Below, one piece after another: positions 33,301 to 40,673 of a stretch of 40,673 bases of DNA. The stretch lies in contig CAAGCR010000120.1 in assembly GCA_900768425.1 (NCBI GenBank), forward strand, positions 1 to 40,673, given 5' to 3'. The DNA is from Clostridia bacterium. Its GTDB lineage: Bacteria > Bacillota > Clostridia > Christensenellales > UBA1242. Position 1 is the first letter of the stretch; each line of letters begins with the position of its first letter. The notes under the pieces were generated by a model. That model was not told where the DNA came from and did no database searches. It saw only the letters and a list, made by a program, of their open reading frames with translations. A program made the translations under genes and the position numbers.

Positions 33301-36300
33301 TTATAATTTGATTATATTTGCCAGAAGTAATACCTTGTGCAAATTGGTCTGGATAATGTTGCACTGCACCAATTATTAGTTCGCCATCTATTGTTAAAGT
33401 AACACCGCTATCTATTGTTAAAGTGTTTAACAAATATTTTTCTGGATTATTAAAACTTGCCGTTGCTTGTGCTGTTAGTGCTGTTCCAATAGCAAAATAC
33501 GTGCCATCAACTTCAATAGGCATAACTAAACTTACGCCATTTGGAATTATTAGACTTTCGGTTAATGTTGTGTCATTGATTAAATAGATAACATCGCCGG
33601 CTTTTGCCGAATTAACCGCATCTTTTAAACTTGCATATGTATTAAAACCTATGCGAGCAACATCACTATTGTTTAAGAATACCGCTTTTATTTCGTAATC
33701 GTTTACTTGATTGATTGTATAAGTTGTATTGTAAGATAAAACGTTGTTATCTTTATCAACAAAGGCAAAGAATTTATATCCTTCATCTGCTATTGCTGTA
33801 AAGGTTGTTGTGCTTCCTTTTACAATGTTGTTTACCAAGCCATTAATTTTTGTTTCTGTAATATTTTCTTTATTTTCGCCATTTTGAATAGTTGCGTCAA
33901 CTTTAACTTGCCCGCCAACACCATTCAAAACAGAGAAACTAGTAGTGGCAGTGCCCTGCAAAAAAGCCATATCTTTTATATAAAAACTATGGTCATCATA
34001 TGTTGACTTTAAGTATGCCAAATATAAATCTGATACAGTATCGTTTGTTTCTGCATTAATTGGTATTTGAACTAAATACCAGCCATCTTCGGCTTCAGTT
34101 ATCATACTTGTTGCAACATAATCATTGTTGTACCAAAGTTTTGTACCACCGGATGCATAATAACTGTAATTTACTTTATTTAAAGTAATTTTCTCACCAA
34201 TATTATATAATACGCCCATATATAATGCATTTGTGTTTGAGTATGAATTAGAACCATATTTAGCATAGAATGAAAGAACACCCGAACCAGTTAGTGTAAT
34301 TTTTAAATTTGAAGAAGCAACAGCTTCCCAATCATTATTTCCATCTGCTTTTTTATAAGCTTTTGCATTACCTGGTTTAAATACATAGTTATCTGTAGTA
34401 GAGTACTCTGGGGCAAATACCCACTCATTTTTTTGTTCTATATCTCCAACTAAATATGTTGTATCATCATTTGTTAATGTGATATTGTCTGTCAATTTTA
34501 ATTCATCAATAGTTGCATTTGTAGTCATTTTTAAATAAATATAAAAATCATCAGAATCTGAATAGTTGTCCAATGTGTTAACAATTTTAACTGTTGTATC
34601 AACTGAAATATCTTCTAAAATAAAGCCATTAAAACCAACGGCAAATTCAATATCTGTTAAGACATCATTAACCCATACTTTTGTCGTTTCTGATACATTT
34701 GAATAATCTGATATTTTAACTGCAATCATATTAGATTTTCCAAATGGCAACTCAACGACATCTCTATGTTGAACTGTTCTTTGTTCAATTAAATTATTTT
34801 CAATATATTTTTCTACAATAATTTCATTTGGTTGTACTGCAACTTCTTGAAAATCAATTTTATATGAAACTGTATCATTATAGAATGTATATTTTTTAGC
34901 AGTATCTTTACCGCTATCATATCTCCCATCAGAAACATAATCTTTTGGATATGTATATTCGCCATCAACAATTGTAAGATTTGCAAGTTTTACATATGTG
35001 TTCTTGCTGTCATCTATAGTTGAAGTAATTGACGAATATGGAACTCTCCAAACATATTTAGTAATAAATGAATTAAATACTTTTATTGACTCGCCATTAT
35101 GATATATTTTTCCATCGTATTCTATATAGCCAAGCCTATCATCTAGTTGAACATTAATCATTGTGTATTGAATACCATCTAAAACTTGGAAATTCTTAAT
35201 AATCAATTTTTTTAGGTAATAACTACTTAAATATGTTACTTCGTTTTCTATTCTTACTTTATGAATACTATTTCCTTCTAGTGGCACTTTCATAGTCATA
35301 AAGTTTGCTTTTGCTTCATCTTCTAGACCAAAAGTGGCAGAACAATAATTATTATATACTTGCTCACCATCAACATATATATACAAATATCCACCCGCTT
35401 CTGGAGCGATATCAAAAGATAATGTTTTCTCGCCTATATATGTCATTTCGTAAGAAAAACTTGTTTCAGCAGTAAAAGTTGCGGTTAATTTATCACTATC
35501 CCAAGTGACTTTTTCATCTTTTGGAATAAATACAGGTGTTAAATCAATTTCAGTTTCTTTCACAAAAGTTGCCTGCAGTTTTCTACTCATTTTTAGACTT
35601 ACTTCAACACTTGTAAGCTTTGAATAGATTTTATTTGTATTTAAGTCTAACCAACCAGCAAAACAATAACCTTCTTCAACATTGACTTTTGCAAGTACTA
35701 CATCATCTGAAGTCCCTGTAAAATTATCTTCTTCTGAAAACGCATTATCATTAATTGCAACACTTCCGCCTTCTTGAGTGGTAACATTTAAACTTCTTTC
35801 GTTGTTTAAAGCAAAAGGCAATCCTGAGATTTGGCATTTATTATATTTTTCATAAGAGCCATATCTATAATTATAATCATAGTCATAACCTGTTCCACTA
35901 GGTCTAACATAATTTATGCTTATAACATCACCGGTTGAAACCACACCAGAATATGTAACTTGTTGTTGCTCGTTATTTTTTGCTTCTATATTTGGAATAA
36001 TATTGGTTTCATTGATATATGCGGTTAATTCCCCGCCCTTATTTAATGTACTTAATCTAAAATCAAAAACCAAATTAATTGTTCCACCTGTTTGTACTGT
36101 CATATTTAGATAATAGGCAAGATTATCATCTGAATCCATATCATATATATTGTCCGTACTCCACAAGTTTTGTTCGCTGTCGTATTGCCAATGATAATTA
36201 TATTTATTAATTGAATAATCATAGGTTGCCGTAACAGCATCGGCATTAACCGTACTTTTATTTTGTGGCATAAATATTACACCCGATAATAATGTAAAAA

Positions 36301-36340
36301 TTGCCAACAAAGATAATGTTAAAAATGATTTCTTTTTCAT
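30353..36340 (-). CDS. Giant surface protein (1995 residues) with beta-repeat domains
   Basis: Signal peptide (MKKKSFLTLSLLAIFTLLSG, cleavage near NADA, about residue 35). An InlB_B-like repeat (GGSVAIND...EEGYCFAGW...LQATFVKE) lies at about 190-265 and a second (GGQVKVDA...ADEGYKFFAF...IKAVFLNN) at about 815-900. Then comes YASLKDAVNSAKAGDVIYLINDTTL, which opens a parallel beta-helix-like section with NGTILVGGTLKVYG. At about 1480-1830 lie several MBG/YDG-type repeats (KTVTYDGQAQGL, GIYGETLKEL, QVNYTGIPKNAG). A helical stalk precedes a C-terminal membrane segment ending INKRKLLG. No LPXTG motif, so it is membrane-anchored. Adhesion or a structural surface role is inferred. Confidence 0.82.
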   Translation of the reverse strand: MKKKSFLTLSLLAIFTLLSGVIFMPQNKSTVNADAVTATYDYSINKYNYHWQYDSEQNLWSTDNIYDMDSDDNLAYYLNMTVQTGGTINLVFDFRLSTLNKGGELTAYINETNIIPNIEAKNNEQQQVTYSGVVSTGDVISINYVRPSGTGYDYDYNYRYGSYEKYNKCQISGLPFALNNERSLNVTTQEGGSVAINDNAFSEEDNFTGTSDDVVLAKVNVEEGYCFAGWLDLNTNKIYSKLTSVEVSLKMSRKLQATFVKETEIDLTPVFIPKDEKVTWDSDKLTATFTAETSFSYEMTYIGEKTLSFDIAPEAGGYLYIYVDGEQVYNNYCSATFGLEDEAKANFMTMKVPLEGNSIHKVRIENEVTYLSSYYLKKLIIKNFQVLDGIQYTMINVQLDDRLGYIEYDGKIYHNGESIKVFNSFITKYVWRVPYSSITSTIDDSKNTYVKLANLTIVDGEYTYPKDYVSDGRYDSGKDTAKKYTFYNDTVSYKIDFQEVAVQPNEIIVEKYIENNLIEQRTVQHRDVVELPFGKSNMIAVKISDYSNVSETTKVWVNDVLTDIEFAVGFNGFILEDISVDTTVKIVNTLDNYSDSDDFYIYLKMTTNATIDELKLTDNITLTNDDTTYLVGDIEQKNEWVFAPEYSTTDNYVFKPGNAKAYKKADGNNDWEAVASSNLKITLTGSGVLSFYAKYGSNSYSNTNALYMGVLYNIGEKITLNKVNYSYYASGGTKLWYNNDYVATSMITEAEDGWYLVQIPINAETNDTVSDLYLAYLKSTYDDHSFYIKDMAFLQGTATTSFSVLNGVGGQVKVDATIQNGENKENITETKINGLVNNIVKGSTTTFTAIADEGYKFFAFVDKDNNVLSYNTTYTINQVNDYEIKAVFLNNSDVARIGFNTYASLKDAVNSAKAGDVIYLINDTTLTESLIIPNGVSLVMPIEVDGTYFAIGTALTAQATASFNNPEKYLLNTLTIDSGVTLTIDGELIIGAVQHYPDQFAQGITSGKYNQIINNGTILVGGTLKVYGLIDGTGKIELNNGATLYEPYIVNNFSGGTDTEGLYSAEQFPFEQFDTINIRPELKVNFGAKVIGMTSLYFWGSVHTQDVDLVGTQEGLIQLTQENSYLISTYNKDKFLKNGSRIDLSDSGKRTLHIYGGALAGNFSIQGYGSKGMYLAIPYTYDIYLDDGVYEIPEGYGYKVMPGANLVVERNATLNVNGKLLVYNTFKSSDMDGKIYPSIQNLTDYGFDINGVFVVNGTLNINGTFAGHIQSYVLGAKVNIAEGATLKVDVVNGAKTSYDCNIVKFTLKTFVFIANHYFYEVEAGKSYVVISEESCGTSTGDISYAVNTTKDEADNTLTTKLGETIRYHKMVTEDLTDFSFTIRGCFVEVHEHKYIANTPTYATEEHNGVVTYRCENLSCAEYYDVTLIYLPTLIGEYTYTGDVLDVQFKNFNNEVMEIINPQEIKNAGQYQIKIALKDSKNYAWSRESLDSEILTFNLLVNSKALENISFENKTVTYDGQAQGLIVTGAPTDATITYECENGKNGEIVNAGEYEITVVISGENYVTIQLNATLTILTRDVTIAIDNKTGIYGETLKELTYKEPQNKIAGDNLQVVLTKQEGNEPGDYQITGECLNQNYNATFVNGTYTIDKITSQIATFNVVGGLGIIKNGNIIEVVYTGSEFNVIGAVQDDRVVNVMYLTLGARINVGEYSVKLTADENAHYKKVEIIVTLKIVKKYFEYNFTDKQVNYTGIPKNAGEFVPMEFTKNYDLQIKYNNQIVDEITQAGTYQITITLDEQNYYGTYTFNVTVNKIAVDFDLTLIKNQMIVKANSITLANCENIEYSIDNVTYYSGEKVFDNLNALQTYTIYVKHLGDDNHNDTIKTFKQKTTRLAEDVNNLIDNLPEKMNVSKATYDLFKQISSIMQEVSTYEQDQINKTKLNEKIAEYNQLVTKVNEIASEAKEASQSVFNIVLTLTALATAVGAVLLINKRKLLG

Positions 36341-36395
36341 AAAATCTCCTTAATTTGTTTTTTTATTTTGGTTCAAGAATACTATCTCAATTTAA

Positions 36396-36424
36396 AGTGT
36401 ACTTAAAATACTTTCATTTGTCAA
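36396..36424 (-). promoter_or_regulatory. Promoter of the giant surface protein
   Basis: On the minus strand: perfect TTGACA (36419-36424), a 17-bp spacer and a weak TACACT (36396-36401). AAGGAG precedes the ATG at 36340. Confidence 0.5.
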
Positions 36425-36443
36425 TCTAAAAAATTGTAGGAAT

Positions 36444-39400
36444 TTATCTATTCATATATTCATAGGCTTCGCCCGTTGCAAAATCATTTATTTGTTTTTG
36501 TACCGAAAAATTTTCGTTAGAATATAGCATAAATCTAAATGGTTGTTTGCCCGCTGCCATCTCTAAGATGTTTTGTTTGCGAGCATCGTTTAAAATGCTA
36601 AAATCTATTAAATGTTGGTCTAAAACCGCACCGCTATAATCGGACTTATTTACTATGCTATAATTTTTGCCACCACCATAAAGTGCAATTCCCCCATGAA
36701 CATATTGCTCATTTTTATATATTGTTGTAAGTGTTGAGTATTGTGTCTGCTCGCTCGCGTTTGATATTATTTTTTGAAAATCAAAACTCAGCCCAAACGA
36801 GTCCGTTCCTACCGTTTCTATTAAGGTTGAACTATCGACATTTGCTACTTTTTTCCAGTCATAAATACGCACATCGCCTATTAAATTTAATATGCTAGGA
36901 TAACTTGTGCCTGCTATATCATACCAGCCGTAATCTTTTAAGTTCCAAGAATTATAACTCTCACCCGCAAGGCATGGTCCTGCAAATTTGGTTTCTATGC
37001 CTATTGCAAAAATTCCACTTTCCGAAAGCATACTACTAGTTAAATTTACAATAGTTTTAACATAATTTTGCATAAAATCGGCATTATTTATATTTGCATC
37101 ATTGCGATACATAAAGCCAGCCAAGTTTGGTGATGCTTTGTTAAATTTTTGTGTAAGTGTTGTTGCTGTACTGATGTCACCCAAAATGTGTTTGTTTGTA
37201 CCCATTTTTAAAATGAACTCACGAGCCGAACGCAGTACACATTTGTTTATGTTTACTGTAATTTGTTTATCGCTATTTTCATAATCGCCAAACACTCTTA
37301 AAACATTTCTGCCGTTTTGAATATAGCAACCATTTAAAGTTACATTATTACCCATAACTTCACAAGTTGTTCCTATATAGTTTAGTTTTGTTAAGTCGTC
37401 CACATTGTCGCAACCTTTAAGTTCAAGGTTGTTTATTGATATGTTAGAGTTTCTTATTAAGAACACAATATTATCTTGCACTTTAACGCTTGCAACATTG
37501 TTTAGTGCAACCATATCTAATGGACCTTTGAATTTTGCAAAAGATAATGGTTTGTTTGTGATGTCGGTTAAGTTGGTAATATATTCCGCATTTAATGTAT
37601 GTCCGTTGCCGTAAACATTATTTTTAAATTCTACGCAATAGTTAATTTGCGGTCTTTCTTTATTATTATTTTTATAATATGTCCAATCGGCAGTTGTATA
37701 AATTTGTTTAACTTCGCTGTTTAAAATTTCTTGTGCTTTTGCTTCCGTAATGCCATTTACCAAGTTTGTTGCGGAAGATGTCTTGTTTATAAGTTTTGTT
37801 CCGAGCATTATATCGCTTTGAATTGCTACTTGCTGGCCAATGTCGGTTGCTAGCATCAAATCGCTATAATTATATACATTAACACCATTTATGCAGTATA
37901 TTTTTAGATTTTCCTGCAATTTATCGTTAATTTTGTCGCAATTTTTATTTTTTAACGTTAAAGTTACTTCGCCATCGGCAACAATTTTTAATTGGTTGTT
38001 TTGCATATATGCAACATTTTCATTTGATGATGTTATTGTGATTAAATCATAATTGACTTTTGTTGCTCCCGAATAAACATTAAAATCATAATTGCTATTT
38101 TCCAGGGTGTTGTTTTTTACAATTTTATTGCCCAAGGTCCAAAGCCCATCATTGTGCCATTTATAATTTGTGCTTTCTAAAAATCTCAAACTTGTATAGG
38201 CTTCAACAACTTCTACATTTTTAGCAAAACTAAAAAGTAGGTTTGATTTATAGTAACAATCAATGGTAATTTCAACCTGCCCCGCTTTTCTTGCCCTATA
38301 AAACATTGTATCTAATGATGAATTATTTACTTCTAAAATTTCACTATTATTTGATTTTGCTTTAAAATAATAATTATCATCTTGCACAATATGGCTAATT
38401 GCAAAACTTCCGGTAGCAAATGTTTCTAGCGGAGATTTTGCGATGTATTCTTTAAGATTTACAAACTCACAATCATCGGCTGAAATATATTCGTTTTTAT
38501 TTATTGTAAGTGACGCAATTCCCGTATTCAAGTAATTTAATCTTATGGTAATTTTTCCGTAATAATCATCTTTTAAAGTGCAAACAACATCATATTCTAG
38601 AATGTTATTATTAATTTCACAAGTCACATCAAAATTTGTTACAAGTGCGATATCATATGCAAAAGAGAAATCTTCTACGCCATTTATACTGGTAAATTTA
38701 CTTAAATTAACCAAAGCATTAAAATTTAGACTATTTGTTACAAGTTTTATTGTGCTATTTTCTTGCCCGTTAATCAATGCCGTTTTGTCGGCTGATATTG
38801 GTTTAACCTTTACGGTTATTTGTTTTGTAAACTCATCTTGTCCGCTAGTTGCTTTTACTATTACATCGGTTTGACCACTACTTTTTGCAAGTGCCACACC
38901 ATTTGCGGAATTTATGCTTAATATTTTTTCATTGCTTGTAGTAAAACTTATATTGTCATATGATAAGTTTTCTGGAATAGTTGTAATAGAAAATATTATT
39001 TTTTCGCCTATATCCAATGTATACACACCCATATCGTGCAACGCAGAATCATCTTTATCGGATACAACTTTAATATCTAAAATTTTATGCGAAGTAGTTT
39101 TTACCGTAATGGAGTCTTTATAATTTCCATCTATGCTTCTTGCGGTTATTCGTATTTCACCCAAACCTTCAAATGTTGCAACCGCATCATTTATTTGGCA
39201 CGATACGTTATCTTCTTCTTTAACTTTTTCCCAAGAATAGGCAACAGTTTTATTTGTGGCATTTTTAGGATATACTTGTGCATTTAGAGTTACTGTGTTT
39301 GTGTTGGCTAAATCCAACAGTGTGTATTCTTCATTTAAAAATGTTACCCCCGCGACAGACACATCAGTTTTTAAACTGACATATTTTGTAAGCGAAAACA

Positions 39401-39458
39401 TTACAAAAATTAAAACAAGTGGCACAGCCATAATAAATATTATAAGTTTATTTTTCAT
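36444..39458 (-). CDS. Membrane-anchored Big2/beta-helix protein
   Basis: 1004 residues from the ATG at 39458, with GGGGG eight bases upstream; a GTG at 39467 is too close to that site. One N-terminal membrane segment (about 5-24), then extracellular Ig-like Big2 domains (about 30-300), visible as TLNAQVYPKNATNKTVAYSWE and ILSINSANGVALAKSSGQTDVIVKA. At about 540-800 is a parallel beta-helix-like section (FKNNVYGNGHTLNAEYI, ISINNLELKGCDN, VTLNGCYIQNGRNVLRV). The ATG overlaps the 3' end of the ABC permease gene by 11 bp, so they are coupled. An extracellular partner of the transporter is inferred. Confidence 0.75.
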   Translation of the reverse strand: MKNKLIIFIMAVPLVLIFVMFSLTKYVSLKTDVSVAGVTFLNEEYTLLDLANTNTVTLNAQVYPKNATNKTVAYSWEKVKEEDNVSCQINDAVATFEGLGEIRITARSIDGNYKDSITVKTTSHKILDIKVVSDKDDSALHDMGVYTLDIGEKIIFSITTIPENLSYDNISFTTSNEKILSINSANGVALAKSSGQTDVIVKATSGQDEFTKQITVKVKPISADKTALINGQENSTIKLVTNSLNFNALVNLSKFTSINGVEDFSFAYDIALVTNFDVTCEINNNILEYDVVCTLKDDYYGKITIRLNYLNTGIASLTINKNEYISADDCEFVNLKEYIAKSPLETFATGSFAISHIVQDDNYYFKAKSNNSEILEVNNSSLDTMFYRARKAGQVEITIDCYYKSNLLFSFAKNVEVVEAYTSLRFLESTNYKWHNDGLWTLGNKIVKNNTLENSNYDFNVYSGATKVNYDLITITSSNENVAYMQNNQLKIVADGEVTLTLKNKNCDKINDKLQENLKIYCINGVNVYNYSDLMLATDIGQQVAIQSDIMLGTKLINKTSSATNLVNGITEAKAQEILNSEVKQIYTTADWTYYKNNNKERPQINYCVEFKNNVYGNGHTLNAEYITNLTDITNKPLSFAKFKGPLDMVALNNVASVKVQDNIVFLIRNSNISINNLELKGCDNVDDLTKLNYIGTTCEVMGNNVTLNGCYIQNGRNVLRVFGDYENSDKQITVNINKCVLRSAREFILKMGTNKHILGDISTATTLTQKFNKASPNLAGFMYRNDANINNADFMQNYVKTIVNLTSSMLSESGIFAIGIETKFAGPCLAGESYNSWNLKDYGWYDIAGTSYPSILNLIGDVRIYDWKKVANVDSSTLIETVGTDSFGLSFDFQKIISNASEQTQYSTLTTIYKNEQYVHGGIALYGGGKNYSIVNKSDYSGAVLDQHLIDFSILNDARKQNILEMAAGKQPFRFMLYSNENFSVQKQINDFATGEAYEYMNR

Positions 39459-40673
39459 ACCTTGCACCCCCTTTGTTTAAATTGTGAGCAAAGAACAAAA
39501 TACTTAAAGCAAGCACCGCCATGGCAATAATTAATGGTAAAATGTAAAGCATAAACTTGCTAAGAGCAATGCCTTTAAGCAAATTAAATATTGAATATAA
39601 AATGATTATTCCAACCAAAATAATTGTCACAAAAAAGGACAAAATTAGGCATATATTAGAACTAGGAGTTGCGGTGTCTGGCTCACCTTTGGCATTTTTT
39701 GTAAAAACTGGGTGTATTAAATCGTATTTTGTAGCAAATAGATTTTCTGCAAGACTTAAACATTCAACAACAAAAGTAATGCCCAGAGCTTGCCAAATTG
39801 TTATGTAACCATACCCAACCAAAACAAATGAACTTACTAAAACAGAAAAAGATGACACTATAAAACATAATGTAATTTTAGGTAATAGTATTTGAAAATT
39901 TGTTAATGGTAGCAGTTTTAAGTTGTAAAAATTTTTGCCTTCGCGAGATACGCATGATGCACAAAATGTATTTGTTAAAAGTGCGAACATACAAAGTACA
40001 AAAAATGCTATTTGATAACCTAAATCTAAATAAACCAAATTTTTAACCAAGCCCGACAAAAGCCTTGTGCAAAGTAAAACTAAAATTGGCAAGTCTATTG
40101 CCATTCCAAAAAGCGAGAATGCATAACTTGGTGTGCGAATAATTGACTTAATTTCTTTATCGAACAAACTTATAAACCAACCACATTTTTTAGTATTTTT
40201 TTTGGCTTTAAAAGCTTTGTTATTGTTATAGGAATTTTGGGACAAATAATTGAAGAATTTTCCAAAAGCAAACACAACAATAACTGCACCCAATAAGGTA
40301 AATAACAACAATATCAAAATTGCAACAAACCTATTATTTCCCAGCAAAAAATTGCTTAAAAAATTTGCAGGAAACGCAAAATTTGCTATTTTTTCTATAA
40401 TTTTATACTTTCTTTCATCAAAAAAGTTGTTTAAGTTGCCCGACACCAAAAGGTTATTTAGAGCATTTAAAAACTTTCCATAAACGAAAATTAGACCTGC
40501 CATTAAAACCGAATATGTGAATATTAAAGCGACATATCTTGCTTGCATAAATCTTTTAATGTAGTAATATGGCACAACCAAAACACACGCTATTGCTATT
40601 GCTATTAACGGAACAATAAATATTGTTAAGACTAGGCAAAAATAGAACATGGCTGTTTGATGACAAATAACAC
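39448..40673 (-). CDS. ABC-2-type transporter permease, probably lacking its N-terminus
   Basis: At least 400 residues with about ten hydrophobic segments. The central cytoplasmic stretch FDKEIKSIIRTPSYAFSLFG is typical of ABC-2 type exporter permeases. The ATG at 40650 has no ribosome site, and the frame stays open to the contig end, so the true start is probably outside; the ATP-binding subunit is probably upstream too. The substrate is unknown. The gene overlaps the Big2/beta-helix protein gene. Confidence 0.7.
   Translation of the reverse strand, partial: VICHQTAMFYFCLVLTIFIVPLIAIAIACVLVVPYYYIKRFMQARYVALIFTYSVLMAGLIFVYGKFLNALNNLLVSGNLNNFFDERKYKIIEKIANFAFPANFLSNFLLGNNRFVAILILLLFTLLGAVIVVFAFGKFFNYLSQNSYNNNKAFKAKKNTKKCGWFISLFDKEIKSIIRTPSYAFSLFGMAIDLPILVLLCTRLLSGLVKNLVYLDLGYQIAFFVLCMFALLTNTFCASCVSREGKNFYNLKLLPLTNFQILLPKITLCFIVSSFSVLVSSFVLVGYGYITIWQALGITFVVECLSLAENLFATKYDLIHPVFTKNAKGEPDTATPSSNICLILSFFVTIILVGIIILYSIFNLLKGIALSKFMLYILPLIIAMAVLALSILFFAHNLNKGGARYEK

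Noticed and set aside
36444..39458. Sortase-type LPXTG surface anchoring in the surface cluster
   Set aside because: Neither large protein has an LPXTG motif; anchoring is by an N-terminal or C-terminal membrane segment.

Overview
The window is AT-rich, low-GC Gram-positive chromosomal DNA, most likely from an uncultured gut-type Clostridia/Firmicutes lineage assembled from short reads. The evidence is strong GGAGG-type ribosome sites, near-consensus sigma-A promoters, the Prp protease/N-extended L27 pair, GatCAB, an L10-leader attenuator upstream of rplJL, and many palindromic intergenic repeats. Bases 1-21 are an exact Illumina adapter end, so the left edge is a read artefact.

Layout. 22-579: 5' part of a membrane-anchored exported protein (minus). 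580-1557: repeat-filled intergenic DNA. 1558-6021 (minus): valS of the archaeal/rickettsial type, dnaA, and an RNHCP zinc protein just upstream of dnaA. 6245-8395 (plus): a DUF4132-like protein. 8553-10412 (minus): a small accessory island with a frameshifted lipoprotein, an intact small protein and a second frameshifted gene. 10691-11618 (plus): rplU-prp-rpmA. 11863-14948 (minus): gatC-gatA-gatB. 15232-16965 aspS and 18045-19436 asnS (minus), separated by 1.1 kb that holds a poly-asparagine leader peptide with its own promoter and terminator. 19526-20734 (plus): rplJ-rplL. 20867-22408 (minus): a paralogue of the protein at the left edge. 22909-28388: CYTH-like protein, tRNA-Arg genes, M16 peptidase, YjdF-like membrane protein, Amidase_6-like protein and a HicB-like protein. 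28520-40673 (minus): a cell-surface cluster of ABC permease, Big2/beta-helix protein, 1995-residue surface protein, lipoprotein and transglutaminase-like protein.

How the genes work together. Much of the left and centre is translation machinery. aspS, asnS and gatCAB together supply Asp-, Asn- and probably Gln-tRNA. Between asnS and aspS lies what looks like a classical ribosome-mediated attenuator: a strong promoter, a 28-codon ORF with nine consecutive Asn codons, and a 12-bp stem with a U-run starting 22 nt after its stop codon. If real, it would tie aspS (and perhaps gatCAB) expression to charged Asn-tRNA.

The second standout is a pair of paralogous exported-protein genes (22-579 and 20867-22408). 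They share a roughly 75-bp upstream block in which a run of nine G residues forms most of the spacer between TTGACA and TATAAT. That is the architecture of a phase-variable promoter acting by slipped-strand mispairing.

Protein family calls come from motif recognition by eye. No database search was run, and structure predictions for DNA/RNA elements are by inspection only.
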